Assembly: GCA_021442155.1 (NCBI GenBank)
Contig: CM038228.1
Span: 16,834,608 to 16,898,607, forward strand
Reading direction: 5' to 3'
DNA: 64,000 bases
Origin: Cymbidium sinense
Taxonomy: Eukaryota > Streptophyta > Magnoliopsida > Asparagales > Orchidaceae
Position numbers and translations under genes: made by a program. Of this stretch, positions 1-16,862 are shown piece by piece. The notes below the pieces were generated by a model. That model did not search any database and had not been told where the DNA came from. It saw only the letters and a list, made by a program, of their open reading frames with translations. Each line of letters starts with the position of its first letter. Within the stretch, counting starts at the first letter, position 1.

Positions 1-3000
1 CTAGACATTAGATTTTCCTTAGTTGTAGGACACTTCTAGTATTTAGGTGAACACTAAACCTAAGCCTAGAGACTTAGGAAGGTATACCATAGGTTTTGGC
101 TATGCCTTAGGAAAAATGGTGAACTACCTATCTTATGGCCTAAACTAAAAGCTATGCCTATCCAATTATCCAAAACCAACCTCAAATTGATACAATCAAA
201 CCCAATTGTATTTCATTTCATATCAACTCCAAGCCAAAATGATTTGAATCTAAACTCATTTTAATCCCATGATCTAATCCTATGGACTCAACCCAAAACT
301 CCTTCAATTAAACCAAACCCAATTGCATTTCACAAAAGCACTTCAACTATCCAATACATCATTTCAAACTCTTCCAAAACCTACAATCAAAGCCAATCAA
401 ACCAAACTAATTTAATTAATATAACTTAGCCCATTTGACCTAAAGGATCCATATGAGCCAAAATCCAATTAAATCCAAATCAATTGAAATCAAAGCCATC
501 AATCAATCCTAAATCAATCATCAAACTCAACTCAACTCAATTCAATCTAATCCAACTCAAATTGATCCATTTGGTTCACTTGACCCAAAGTGTCCTAAAG
601 GACTCATTTGATCCAAACTCCAATCCAACCCAAATTAGATTGAACCAATCCATTCAATACCTTCTACAATGATTGTTGATCACCCTTAATTTTCCAATTG
701 CAATCAATTGGGTCAAACCAGGCTAATTTGATCACTTGACCCAATTAGCCTATATGATCTATGAAATGAACCAAATCTCAATCCAATTCAAATCAATTGA
801 AACTAATAATTTCCAATCATAAATTGATCCTTTGAATATGATTCAACCATCAATCAAGCCAAACCAAGTCCAATTAGACCTTTGACCCAAGTTGACTCAA
901 TTTGACCTAAAACCAAATTTGACCAAACCTCAATCCAATCTAAATTTATTGAAACCAATGCTTCCAATCAATCATGAATTGATTATTAAACATGAATCTT
1001 TAATTTAGCCCAAATTGATCTATAGGGTCAAATTGAATCAAATCATTCTTAAATCTAAATTAATTGAATTCAACACCTGTGATCACCTTCAAATCATCAA
1101 TTGAACATAAACCAACCCTAACCAAAGCCAATTTGGTACCAAATTAGTCAACTTAGCCCATTTGACCCATATGAACCCATATGAACCAAATTCAAATCAA
1201 ATCAAAATCATTGAACCCAAACATCCCAAACATCATTTGAATATCTCAACCCTTTGATTTGACCCTTGTCATTGATCTTGATTCAAACCATTCAAACAAA
1301 GCTCAAACTCAAATGACATGACCCATCCTTGGATCAAACCCCATTTCAAACTAGAATTAGCCTAAAACCTATTGGGTTAACCTCAAATGGGACAAAATAT
1401 CCATTTGGATGGTCTCACTCACCCTTGCCCTTGGCACCAGCTTGATTTTCGATGGTAAAATTTAGCAGATTGGTCAAAGGAGATGAGCTAACCGATTCCA
1501 TTGACTCAGGAAGGACATTCCACCTAGCCCACTTCCTTCACTCACTCAAGGAGCTCCACCATTCCCATCCCATTTTTGCGAGCATCGAGCCAATCCCATG
1601 GGGAAGAGAGTATACTCTTCACCATCATTCCAGACAATCATCCAGATTGGAGAGTCAGAGACAAGCTTCCCTAGTGCCTTCGGGACCTCCCTTTAGCTTC
1701 CCATCATCGGCGTCACCAAACCTGAAATAGAGCCTCCATCCACTTAAATTCAACAAATCTAAATTAACTTTTCCCCAAGCTCAGATGAAAATGAATCAAT
1801 TCGATCGATTCGGAGACCACCTCTAGACCAACTCCTGACATTTGGCTTGGTCCTAGCCACCAATGGGGAGGCAAGTCGCAAGCTTCTAAATAGGGCACCG
1901 TCTCTTCAAAATGAATCTACCTCAATAATTGGACCACCGGTCTTAAACTCTATGAGGTTTTTTCTTGGCAAACCGTAGAAATCCCCTTAGGAGTTGGTGT
2001 TTTGTGAAAGACATCTTTTTTGTACAATTTCCATTGTAGAATCTCCTTAGATCTTTCCCTTGAAGGTTTTGTAGTCGATCCCGACACCTCACGAGCTCCG
2101 GTGAGCTCAGATTAAGTGAAGGAGCGCTGATGGTGTCCATTTTACGTTGCTCAGGGGATGAAGGATCATCCATTATGTTCCTCATAATTAGAACAGATGA
2201 CTATGATTAATCTGATTAGAAAATTTGATTTAATCCATTAAGAACGCATGATTAATCCCCACCATTCATTATAAAATTGGACGGAGGGTGAAAGCACGTG
2301 CTCAGACACCACATGGATCATTTAAGTGGCCAATCCCACACACATGCGTCAACATCATTTTGGCAGGATATGGGATTAATTAATGTTAAAAATACAATTG
2401 ATTACTCAAAACTTCAAAAATTCATAACTAATTGTACAAAAATCCTAAAAATATGAGTAAACCTTTGGAAATGATAAATAGAGGATAATTTAATAAAAAT
2501 GATTTCCTTATGGTTTGAAAGGTGAACAAAGCTTAATTAGGGTTTGAAGTTTTTTCTTAATTAACTTAATTAAGCCCTAATTACTTAGCAAATTAATCCC
2601 AAACATAAAATGTTAATTTGGGATGCCCTCTGCCTCCCATAAATTTTTTGGGAAGTATTGGCTAGGTAATTGAGGGAATTTGAAAAATAAACCTTAATTA
2701 CCCTCATTAAGCCATTTAACAATTATTAAAAAATACCAAACAATGAAAATTAAATAATTAATGATTATTAATCATTGATTAATAGTGAAATAATGAGGGA
2801 AAATGATTAGGACCTCTTCCTTAATTATTTTCGCAAACTTATTTCATTAAGGAAGGTAATTAACTCAAAATTTAATTAATGGCTAAATTAAATCAAATTA
2901 AAATGGTAATTAGATATGATAATCTAATTTGAATTTGTGGGTTCCTCTTTATGTGTTCAAGAGCATGAAGACACTTAAGCAAATTATGATTGACCCATGG

Positions 3001-6000
3001 GTGAGAAAATAATATAAATACTTAATTAAATTATTTAATTTAATTAATACTTAATTATAAGCCTCATTGCATTAGGTCCCTAAGTGCATTGCAATTTTAA
3101 TTTCTCATTTGCATATCATTGGAGGGTTATGGTTAAATGATTAATCAAATTAAAGAAGCATAAGAAAGGGAAAATAAATCATTTGCTTAATGATTCAAAC
3201 TTAATTAATCCATAAAAATCACTAAATCATGTTTTCTTTAAACACATTAAATCACTCACATGGGATGGGACAAAAATAACAAATATTTCTCTTCTTTAAG
3301 ATTAATAGCTCAAAACCAAAAAATCAAATTCCATAAGAAGCTAAGGTTAATATTAAATTATTTGATTTATTCTGATTATCCTTAGAAATTAATGTAGTTG
3401 AACGAATTATATGGAATTATTCAATTATTCCTTTTTAATCATTATAAATGTTGAATGTCATTTGATATCATGCATTCATCCTTTCAAATAAAATAATAAT
3501 CAATTGAATTTAGTTATATGAAAGTTGCATGTGTTGGATTAATCCAATTATATGTGTGGCTATTATCACTAATAAATTTCAAAGCTATTTTTAAATTATA
3601 AATGAAAAGTTAAATCAACATTAGCTATGAATATTATGCAGGATTTACATATGTTTATAGTTTAAAACATGTTAAGGTATTGCTTTATCTTTATAGTTCA
3701 TGTATGGGTTTACATATGTTTGAATGATAATAAGTATATAGTCTGGACATCCTGAGAATACGAGTCTTTAAGTAGCTCCACGGAGGTCTTAGATTACCTC
3801 ACTTCCCTGGTTAACAAAGGTAGATGCTTATTTAATTTTATTCTTTTATGTACTTATCCTAGAATTTGGATAGAACTTTCTTTTACATGTGTAAATAATT
3901 CAATCAATATACAATCTTTTCATGATTTTCATTCTCATAAGTTGTGTGTACACTCAAATGTATTTAAGATAACAAATATATAGTATGGACAACCTAGGAA
4001 TATGAGGCTTTATTAACAAGGAGGTCTTAAATTATCTCATTTCCTTGGTTTAAAAAATACTTAAAACTTTAATACATGTGTATGCGCATTTAGCTATGGA
4101 ATACGAGTCCTCTTTTCTACCAAAAATATTTGCATTCATAATCATCTGCATGCTATTGATGATGAAGAGGAATGATGCAACATTATCCATGTGATGGAAA
4201 TTCAATTTCATTAATCTTAGGATACCTTTCATGTTGAATAAGATTCTTTAAGATTAACCCAAACTTAGGATTAATAAAATACTTAATAAATCATTCACTA
4301 AAAGAAACCAAGTAATAAGAACATGCTTTAAAAAATAACTTAAGGTAGGGATGAAAGAGTTTAAGTCTCTTTCTACTCTTTACAATACTTAGTTGCATAA
4401 TAAATATCAAATGAAACAAAAGAAAACACAAATTAAAATCCATCAATTCTCTAAATAACTTAAAATGAAACATTCCCTCATGCTTAATTTAAACAATTTC
4501 AAACATTAGCCAATTGGAATTCTAAAGTCTAGCTAAGATACCACACTAAGCCTAAGCACACATTAGAATGCTAAGTCACCACTGTTGTAGGTTAGATGGT
4601 GTATCATATGATGTTGTGTGTTTTGTTTTATGATATAATATTTTAGGGATGTTAAGTTCTTAGACTAGATGTTAGGCGTTGTTAATAATTTTGGAGATTA
4701 TGCTAATGGGGCTACTAAAATAAATATAAATGCTTATACTTGTAGGTTGCTTATGCCCAACATAATCCATTATTAGAACATATATTGATTACCCATGTGC
4801 AAGGTGCTAATATAAATTACATAATATAATTATTTATGATGTATGTATGTTTAGCTAATATTTATTTTACAAGTAGTTAGATTTTACTTTTCCATAAATG
4901 TAATTTTGCAATAGGAATTAGGATTAGTGTTATGGGGTTTAAGATGAGCGGTGGTTACAAGGCATAGTCACGAGGCCAGAAGCCTTGGAGCATAATCAAA
5001 TCAAATCTAAAAAGGAAGAAGAAATGATGAAGAAAAGAAAAGAATGAAGACCCCATAACATATAATTTAATTCTAAATTGTAATATTCTTTGTAATGTCA
5101 GTTGTATAAGGGTAGAGTCATAGCAAATTTTCTCTTTTTTTGGTGCATGGTGGTACCCACGGCCTTTTATTCTTTTATATAAAATCCATACATGTTTTGA
5201 ATGTTATGTTTAGATTGTGTAATAGAAACTACATCTTCTTCATAGTTTCTTAAAACTTGATCTTTGAATGTGTAGCATGGATGTAGGCTCTTAGAATAAA
5301 ATTAATTTTCTATCCCAATTAACTCATAACTAAAATTTTAAACAATTTTAAACCTCATCTAAAGCCTAGGATATAATTAAGATAATTAAAAGATTTAACA
5401 ACCCCTTAGCTAAATTTTGAATGTCTAACATCATGCATACAATCTTATTTCACTCTTGAAATAAGGAGGGTATCTATTCTTGCACTTTTGGGAATGCTTG
5501 ACCTATGAGAGCATCCCCTCATGATGGAGATCCCCCGCTCTCTCTCTTATTTGGAAAATAACTAAATTTCATCATACATTTAGGCATAATTATCCCAAGC
5601 CTTTATTTAAAATATTATGTCAAAATGATATAAGAATTTGTAAAACTTAGTATTTAGACTAAATCATACATGCCGCATCATGATCTAGCCTCTTAAGGAG
5701 TGAGTTTAAGACTCTAGTCTCTTCCCAAATTAAATAACTAGCCTAGTTATCTTGCAATTTCATAAGACTAGCCTACATGGTTTTGAATTGTAGGAGGTAT
5801 TATCTGGTGGCAACTCCAAGCGGTTGTAAGTCTATAAGAGTAGGATGGGTTTATCCTCTCTAATGGAGGTAAACCCTTATGTCCCCCATCCGCTTTGATT
5901 TAGGTCGTGCTCTTAGCTTGTGCTAAAGATCCCTAGATTTAGGATCTGAGGTTTCTTATTTTCTTTTGGCTACGAGCATAAATCTTCATTTCACAATCTT

Positions 6001-6581
6001 GTGTTGATGGATTATAAGTCCTAGCATTCTAATAAAATTTCAACTCAAATTAAACAAACTCTCTCTTTCAAACACATAAAGCCTCACCAATTAATATATT
6101 AAAGTGCTCACTAGGCTTCCTTATATCATGATCCCTACTTATCTTTCTTTGGATTCCAAAAATAAGTCTCTCCAATAGAACTTTCTCACTTGATTTTCAA
6201 AAATAACCAATTCATTGATAGTCTAACCTTAAAATCTTTGGAGATAATTTATTGTCTACTTTAATCGATAATATTCTTAGAAAATCCAAATTTTTAAGAT
6301 GTAATTAATTATGGAGGTTTGCCTTTAGAGGGAACTAAAGTACTCGACATAAAATAAATTTTCCTTTACATTTTCATGTAAAGTAGGGGAAAGATCTCCA
6401 GTATATACGATGACCCATCATGTCTTAGGAGTCCTTTTTAGGTGATTAGGTCCCATTATAGGGTGATGTTTCTATCTTTCGAGATAGTTCATCATACCTC
6501 AATGCCATACTCGATCACTTCAATAAGTACCCTCCTCATATCTGCATGGTGTCCACACAACATCTGAAATAAAACACCACA
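1..6581 (+). mobile_element. Family-L long non-coding retroelement unit, copy A (5' end outside window)
   Basis: This region is collinear with the unit at 45327-52386. Its first bases (CTAGACATTAG, then ACACTTCTAGT) match a point about 66 bp inside that unit, so only a short 5' piece is missing. The order of domains is the same: a stretch dominated by TTGACC / CCAAATTGA words (about 120-1400), a GC-richer stretch (1400-2350), an AATTAA-rich stretch (2350-3500), a segment with TATAGTCTGGACAT (3735-4050), a purine-rich tract (5009-5050) and a 3' end reading ACACCACA at 6574-6581. No coding region is supported; short open frames here are not conserved between copies. It is most simply read as a very long solo LTR or a coding-free LTR element, but the autonomous partner is unknown. 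Confidence 0.6.
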
Positions 6582-10089
<3,508 letters not shown>

Positions 10090-11120
10090 AAATGCTTACT
10101 GTGATTCATATTACTCTATAGAACCTATGTTTTAATTTTGTGTTGTATAGATTCATTTAGAATAGAATGAAATAAATTACTTCATATAATTATAAAATAA
10201 TTATAATTAAGTGTGGATGATAGTAGGAGTGGGGAGTTGTTATGGATATTATAAACATTTGGTTAATTCCTCTCCTTCACACATTCTCCCTCATTTATTT
10301 AAAAATTTAAAATCTATTATAATGGCTTAGTAATATTTTATGTTTGTTGTGGAATGAAATTTTTTAAAGACTTTAGATGTAAGAAAAATATTGGAGAAAT
10401 CTATATGTTTGAGACTTAGAGGCTACAACTAAAGGGAGATTGAGGGATTTACCTGCAAATCACTTTGGTATGTTATTTTTAATTGTATTTGTATGTTTTC
10501 TTATTTCTTATTTTAAAATCTTACTTTCATCTCCCCTCAATCTAAGAAAATTAATAGCTTCATAAAATCTCAAATATTACGCTACTTTTTTCTCCATAGG
10601 GCTGTCAACCATGGACTTGATAAACTAGATCTACATTAGTTCTAAATTTGTTTAGTGGATTTAAGGCAAACCAAAACTCTTAATAAATTATAGATCAACA
10701 CTAGAAACATTAAACTTCTAATTAAAATATTTTTAGAATTTGTTTTAAGTTTAAGTTCATGTTCTAAACCTTCTTTTAGGTTGTTGGTTAGGATAAGGTT
10801 TAACCTAACCTAGTGTTGAAAAAAAAAACCTAGAAAATTATTTAAACTCCTTGAAAAAATTTTAAAACTTCTCATATTTAAAGTATGCACATTCTTCTAT
10901 ATTTTTTTAATTTTCTAAAGTCTTGATGTGGCCCATCATTGTTGTATTATGTTTTAAAAGAGGATATTATATATTCTTGACTAGACATTTCTTTGTATTG
11001 GCTTGCCACTATAGTCACTCAAATTTTAAATTCACTTAATTATTACCCTCCATATATACCATAAACCATTTAAAACAATTTTCCAATTAATTTTGGGTCA
11101 CGATATGATCTAATTTTAAG
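10090..11120 (+). repeat. Unknown ~1-kb dispersed repeat, copy 1
   Basis: This shares ordered blocks with 11810-12530 and 12880-14150: TTTTGTGTTGTATAGATTCA, then TGGGGAGTTGTTATGG, an AAACATTTGG...CTCTCCTTCACAC block, a GGATATTATA...TTCTTGAC block and GCCACTATAGTCACTCAAA. No coding potential is visible. The first half resembles the U3/R part of a short copia-type LTR, but neither TG...CA ends nor target duplications could be fixed. Confidence 0.5.
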
Positions 11121-11809
11121 TCACATAACAAGAAATGAGGAGGCTTGGTAGTTGTTCACTTAATGAATGAGTTTGGTGATCTCTTCCTATGTTATCACAT
11201 TGCATGAATAATTAGTACATATTTATTTAATAAAACCCTTATTATTTATCATTGCATTCTCTATCCACACTTATTCCTCCATCAAATAAAAAAATTTCTT
11301 ATAATTTATTTCCACAAAATTTCATTACTAATTTGGTTGAGGTTGTTGGCTTAAGGACTTTTCAATAAGACCTAGTCATGTTCAAGAGGATGATTAGTGC
11401 GCTTAAGCACATTGAAATTTGGTAAAATTTGTTATATCTCAACTAGAAACTAAATCTTTCAATTCTTAGCATTTTAGCTTTACCCTCTAACCCTATATCT
11501 AATACTTAGAGTCAATCTCTCCAAGTTTGTACTATCAACAAGAAAAAAAATTTCCTTGACTTAATAATGTAAAATTTATAAAAGTACTAAAGCATTATAA
11601 TTTTTTTAATTTATCTAGATATATTAGCCTAATATATCCAAGTGATCCTAAGGTTTTTTTTTATAATTTTAAAAGTAAAATTATACTTTCTAGTTGGACA
11701 TGTTTTTAGCCTACGCTAAACACTTTGTTTCCCCAATTCCTAACTCGTCATCAAATTAAATCTTACTAAACATAAATAACCTTTCTATTTATTTTGACAA
11801 CAACCCCAA

Positions 11810-12530
11810 ATTAATTACCCCATCAACATGGCCAACCATAAGCTAATTGATGTGGCACATGGAGCAAATGCAAGGACAAATGACCCCATTATAAGAGCTA
11901 AAGCATGAAAGTTGAAGCTAAAAAATGAAGGATTGATTTCAAGAAGCAAATTAAATATGGAAAAAATAAAATATAAGACATTTCAAGTTATTTTTATTTG
12001 ATGTAAATTTTACTTTGGTAAAAGTAAAATTGTGTAGTAAAGAAACTTATATGATAATTTTGTGTTGTGAAGAGTTATTTAGAATGGGAAAACTAATTTG
12101 CTCAATATTGTTGTAATTAATTAAAATTAATTATAATTTAGAGTGGGTGGCCCAAGGAGTGGGAGTATTTATAGAATTTACAAACATTGGATGACCTATC
12201 TCCCTTCCACCTTCTCCTTGCATTATTCTCTAAACCAATTATCTAAATTATTTGTAAATTTTTTTAAAACTTCTCAAATTCAAAGTAGACAAATTTCTTT
12301 ATTATCTTTAATATATTTTAAGTCTTCGGGTGCTCTATCTTCGAAGGGGATATTATAGATTCTATACTAAATATGATTTTTTTTATGTTAGTCAACACTA
12401 TAGTGACTTAAACTTTAATTTTACCTTAAATACTATATCATTTTCTAAGTCTCTTGAAAAGTCATATAATCAATTTTAGGTCTTTCTATGTGATCCTACA
12501 TTTGGTCACATTACATTAGCTATTAGAGTT
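11810..12530 (+). repeat. Unknown ~1-kb dispersed repeat, copy 2 (internally deleted)
   Basis: Same block order as copies 1 and 3, in the same orientation: GTGGCACATGGAGCAAATG, TTTTGTGTTGTGAAGAGTTA, GGAGTGGGAGTATTTATAG, then GGGGATATTATAGATTC and CACTATAGTGACTTAAAC. The central part present in copies 1 and 3 is missing, which explains the shorter length. Confidence 0.5.
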
Positions 12531-12879
12531 AAGGCTATTGGAGGAGCATTAAAGCATTGGTCACCAATGAGTTTGAATACTTGGCAGAATACTTGTAGGT
12601 GATGAAATTTTACAAAAAAAAAATTAGAAAGAAAGGAGGACAAAAACAAAGTTTGCAAATCTCTACCTAGCTTTCATTCTTTGAGGTAGACCATTATATT
12701 GTAGATGAAGTACCAATAAATCATGGAGTTCTTATATTTCTTATCAAATGAAAAGACAAACCATAAATAGAGAGTAGTTAGTTGTTAGCCAGTGATGACT
12801 TGGAGAAGCTATCACAAGAGTTATTAGAGGACTCATGGATTTCAACTTTTTAGAAAAGAGTTTTTTTGTGATATGGGGG

Positions 12880-13441
12880 AATTGACGTAGCATCATATAC
12901 TAATGCAAGGGGAAATGGCCACACGATAATAACTCAAGGAAGAAAAGCTAAAGCTAAGCATTGATGACAAATTAAATGAATAAGATGGAAGATAGAGAAA
13001 TAAAATTTTGGATATTGCATGTTATTTTTATGTGAATCTTACATTGCTATGTTTAATTATGTTGTTAAAAACCTAAGTAGTAATTTTATGTTGTGTAGAG
13101 TCATTTAGAGTGATAAGAAGTATTTTTCTCAATATATTTTTAATTAATTATTTATAATTAATAATAACTAGCCCTAAGATTGGAAGTAGTTATGAAAGGT
13201 ACAAATATTGGCTGGGCCTTCTCCCTCCCATCTTCTCCCCACTTTATTTGAGTTTTCAAAATCTATTGTAATGTACTTATAATATGCTATTTTTGCTATG
13301 AAATAAAAGCTTTTAGAGACATTAGGTTGAAGAAAAATTATAAAGAAACTCATTTATCAGTGGCATGGTGATAGTCCAACTAAAGGGAAATTAGATGATT
13401 TTCTTTGCAAATCATTGCAATGAGTGATTCTTAATTTGATG

Positions 13442-13531
<90 letters not shown>

Positions 13532-14150
13532 TTTTTGTTGTGAGCTCTTACTTCCATCTCCATTCAATCTTAAGAAATTAATTTCTCCCCAAAATCTTAA
13601 TATATTACACTAGAATTCCCTTGGGATGTTGATGAAGGACTTCAAAAACTAAGCCTAGTCTAAATTTTAATTATGTTTACCGGCCTTAAAATCAATAAAA
13701 ATTGTGATAAGCACCTAAATTTATATTAGAGACATTAAAATTATACTTACAAGTGTTCAACCAATTTTACTGTTTAAGTCCACTTTCCAAAACCTTAAAT
13801 CTTTTATAAGCTATTAAATAGGATAGGGATTAACTAGACGTAGTCTTCAAAAAAATTCTAAAAACTATCTAAACTCATTGAAAACTTTTGAAACTTTTAA
13901 AATTTTAAGTAGACACATTCCTTTATTATCTTTAATTTATTCCAAGTTTGGGTGGTCTATCTTTATTATACTATTTCTTGGAAGGGGGTATTATTGATTC
14001 TTGACCGAACAATAATTTTGTATTAGCTGGCCACTATAGTGATTCAAACTCTAAATTCACTTTAGATGTTATCTTCCAATCCTATATCACTTTTATAAGA
14101 CTCTTGGGAAAGCCTTCCAATGAATTTTACTTTACATGGTGTAAAGTGAG
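12880..14150 (+). repeat. Unknown ~1-kb dispersed repeat, copy 3
   Basis: The longest copy. It begins with a block (ATGCAAGGGGAAATGGCC) matching copy 2, continues through TTATGTTGTGTAGAGTCATT and GTAGTTATGAAAGGTAC, and ends after GGCCACTATAGTGATTCAAA. A TA microsatellite interrupts it at 13446-13528. Confidence 0.5.
13446..13528. repeat. (TA)n microsatellite
   Basis: Continuous alternating T and A inside copy 3 of the 1-kb repeat. Copies 1 and 2 lack it at this place. Confidence 0.97.
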
Positions 14151-14887
14151 GATGACAACCGTGGTCATCACCAAACTCGTCGTAAATGCTCATCGCCACC
14201 CCACCAATTTTATATTAAATTTACTTTAATCAAACCAAATTCAAAAAATAAATTATTAATTTTGATTTACATTGATCCAAACAAACATAAAGTATTTAAA
14301 ATACACAATATTCTTTTGCTTTAAATTCTTTTTACTCCTACTTTATCCAAACATACTGCCTAAAGAAACTGATAATCAATGAATTCTTAAATAAGTTAAT
14401 TAAGAATCAACTTAAAGTAAAAGTCTAATTAATTTCTTAGTACAGATAGTATTTCTTATGTAATAATTAAAGCTTGAGAGTCAACCAGTCGAACTACTAT
14501 TTGAAAGAGAAATAATCTGTCTATGTTGGCTTCTACTATTTTTTTATTTTATTTAGTTTAATTGGAGTTTGTCGACTAAATTAATAGGAAATCTGTCTAT
14601 ATGTATTGAGAACAACTCATTTTAACAATTTAGATCTACTAACATTGTCTCATATTGTACTCTGATATTACTTTGCTTAAAAAAAACACTGTTCACTTAT
14701 CCGATTGGGTTTTCCGTTGAGGATATGGCCACCTTTTTCTCCGCATATGTCATATATCAATACTAATGTACTAATGAAATTCACTACTTTCCTCTCTATT
14801 TTTACAACTACTTTAATTATTCAGCTTTATACCTAAAGTTTACTATCTATTTCAGTTTCATTATAGTTGTTATCTATATCTATATCT

Positions 14888-14945
<58 letters not shown>

Positions 14946-15175
14946 TCTTGAATTATAATATGTAGGACTTAGTAGCAATGATGATTTACAGATTCATATT
15001 TTGACAATTGAAAGAGAAATTTATTTTAAGATCATTAATTCAAGTCAATTACTTTTAAATTTAACCTCTTAATATTTTTCATATTCACAATTTCTATCCT
15101 TCATTTGTTTTAGGCTTCATTATCAATCTCTAGAAAATTAATTCAACAAAATTAGTAAATTAATGTGTGATCACA
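14151..15175. other. AT-rich intergenic DNA
   Basis: No coding or element signature was recognised apart from a compound microsatellite (TATATC units followed by TA) at about 14871-14943. It ends at the MULE target site. Confidence 0.5.
14871..14943. repeat. Compound microsatellite (TATATC)n(TA)n
   Basis: Five to six hexamer units run directly into a TA tract. Confidence 0.95.
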
Positions 15176-15184
15176 CTTTCCAAA
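15176..15184. repeat. Left 9-bp target-site duplication of the MULE
   Basis: CTTTCCAAA lies immediately outside the left TIR and is repeated exactly at 24213-24221. Nine-base target duplications are the hallmark of the Mutator superfamily. Confidence 0.9.
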
Positions 15185-15311
15185 GGGAAAATATTACGTC
15201 CGGAGTCCGCACGTAGCTTTTACGTATGGACTCAATGATTGGCGACGCACAGTAACGGTGCCAAAAATGACGCCGTAAGATAAAGCGCATTTTCACGGTT
15301 TAGTGCGCCCG
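15185..15311 (+). repeat. Left terminal inverted repeat of the MULE
   Basis: It pairs with the reverse complement of 24093-24212. Shared blocks in order are GGGAAAATAT, ACGTCCGG, GGACTC, GCGACGC.CAGTA.CGG, AAAAATGA and GGTTTAG...GCGCCCG. It is rich in CpG compared with the flanks, and the arms have diverged with small indels. Confidence 0.85.
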
Positions 15312-15627
15312 ACCAAACCGGGGAATGAGTATACGCTGGAAAAATTAAAAATATCTTCATTTGGGGTAGTGGTCATTTTTATTTATGAGCCGAGAGAGCA
15401 TTACGAAAGAGCTATGAAGAAGGAGAATGAATCTGGAAATGGAGGCGTTGAGGAAATAGCTGATGATGTCGTAAATAAAAATGGATCGGTAATCTTTTTA
15501 AGGAGTTGTAATCCTTCGCCTGTATTCATATTTATTTTTCATGATTTTTTTGTAAAGTTCGAAGAAAACATATTCAATGTAATCCTTCGAGGAAATTGGT
15601 GGTCGTTGATTAATTTTTAGTGTTTTT

Positions 15628-15990
15628 ACATATGTACTCTCTATAGTGTCTTCGAGTGTAGACGCATTTTTTCCAGTTTGTTTCACTTTTGATGGTTGTT
15701 CATCATGGTAACTAAATCCCAATCAAGCAATGATGTGGCTGTTCTGATGGATTTTAGGAGATTTCGCACCTCTCAGACATCTGCATCTCAGACCTCTATA
15801 CCTCTCAGCATCTCTCTGCATCTGCATTCCTCCTCACACCTCAGATTCTGCACTCCTGCACTCTGCACTCTATACCTTCTATACCTTCTATACCTCTATA
15901 CCTTCATCACATACCTCTGCATTCCTCTCAGACTCAAGATATGGCTATACCTTCTATACCACTATACCTTGCATCTAAACCTCTGTACTC
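15628..15990 (+). repeat. Left internal inverted arm with CTCTATACC-type minisatellite
   Basis: It pairs with the reverse complement of about 18975-19250. The shared blocks are GTACTCTC, TTTGTTTCACTTT, TGGTTGTT, ATGGTAACTAAATCCCA and TTTTAGGA, followed in both by degenerate tracts built on ACCTCT(A/G)TACC. In both copies one frame can be read as MVTKSQ.N, so the arm may once have been transcribed sequence. It lies inside the MULE and not at its ends, so it is either an extended subterminal arm or a trace of a second element. Confidence 0.6.
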
Positions 15991-16190
15991 ATGCTATACC
16001 TCTATCCTCAGAATTCTATACCTTGCCTTATACCTCATGCATCTCTGCAGTCGGGTTGCACTGTGGTGTCAACCATTTTTGGGTATTTTTTGTGTCTATA
16101 CTCTCGGACTAACTGCAGCCTATGCTCTCTTCTCGTTCATCTGATTCTCTATTATCTGTGAACTGTTTGGACTCTATGTTTTCACAGATG

Positions 16191-16862
16191 AATGTGGTGA
16201 ATGAGCAATGTGATGATGAAGTTGTTTTATCTAATGACCCAAATTTGTATCTGCACGCATGTATAATGAAACCGCTTATGCATGTATTGTGATTATGCAC
16301 ATCAAACCGCTTCTGTTAGAAAAGACCATACAAGTTATTGGCCAAACTCTAAGAAATTGAAATCGATAGATTTTCTGGTGCAGCGTTGGAAAACATGCCA
16401 ATCTAAACCATATAACAAAATTCAAGAAAACCGATTGAGGAGTGGTTGTCCCACATGATTCGATGTGTGGATTTGAGGGGAATTGGTTAAAAAATATATG
16501 AGAGCCATAATCATTCAGCAAAGACCGGTGATGTGATCTTCTCGATCGCGACAGACAAGCATCCGAGAAGACATCGCTTTTGAAGACGAAGCGTAGGCCG
16601 GCATTAGTAATGACGCTGTCAAATTTATCTAGCCGAAAGTTGGTGGGGAGAGAATATTGATTCACCAAAAGAGATGCTTTCAATTTCATCCGTGAAAGAG
16701 CGGTCACGGATTGCAAGTGGTGATGCAAGAAATAATGTTGGGAGAAAATACAGATGTTTGCATGGGATGTTCAAAGTTGATGCGCCCGATTGCTGTGAGT
16801 TTTTTTTGGAGCAATGATGTCTAGGGTTGAATTTGATTGTTTTGGGGATGTGATAAGTGGGA
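16191..16862 (+). pseudogene. FAR1-domain MULE transposase, N-terminal part, decayed
   Basis: Joining frames by eye gives a recognisable FAR1-type zinc-binding domain followed by the start of a MULE transposase domain. Pieces seen: YNETAYA at 16262, CDYAHQTASVRKDHTSYWPN from 16288, a GCPT block at 16444-16455, VKKYMRA near 16487 with a SHNHS block in another frame, then FTKRDAFNFIRERAV near 16656, and FFWSND plus SRVEFDCFGDVI at about 16788-16850. FAR1/FHY3 proteins and many plant MULE transposases share exactly this order (FAR1 domain, F..RD..NF, FW.D..S..DY..FGDVI.FDTTY). Frame changes occur at about 16283, 16456, 16490 and 16805, with several stops. The catalytic D-D-E core and SWIM zinc finger expected further on are missing, so it cannot be active. 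A possible splice acceptor (TTTTCACAG) lies just before the ATG at 16191. Confidence 0.75.

Noticed and set aside
1..6581. Possible protein-coding content of family L
   Set aside because: No gag, protease, integrase, reverse transcriptase, transposase or helicase motif was found in any of the four copies on either strand.
15696..16144. Frames rich in Leu, Tyr, Ser and Thr at the left internal arm
   Set aside because: They are mainly translated minisatellite (CCTCTATACC-type units); only the short MVTKSQ segment is shared with the other arm and it has no known family.
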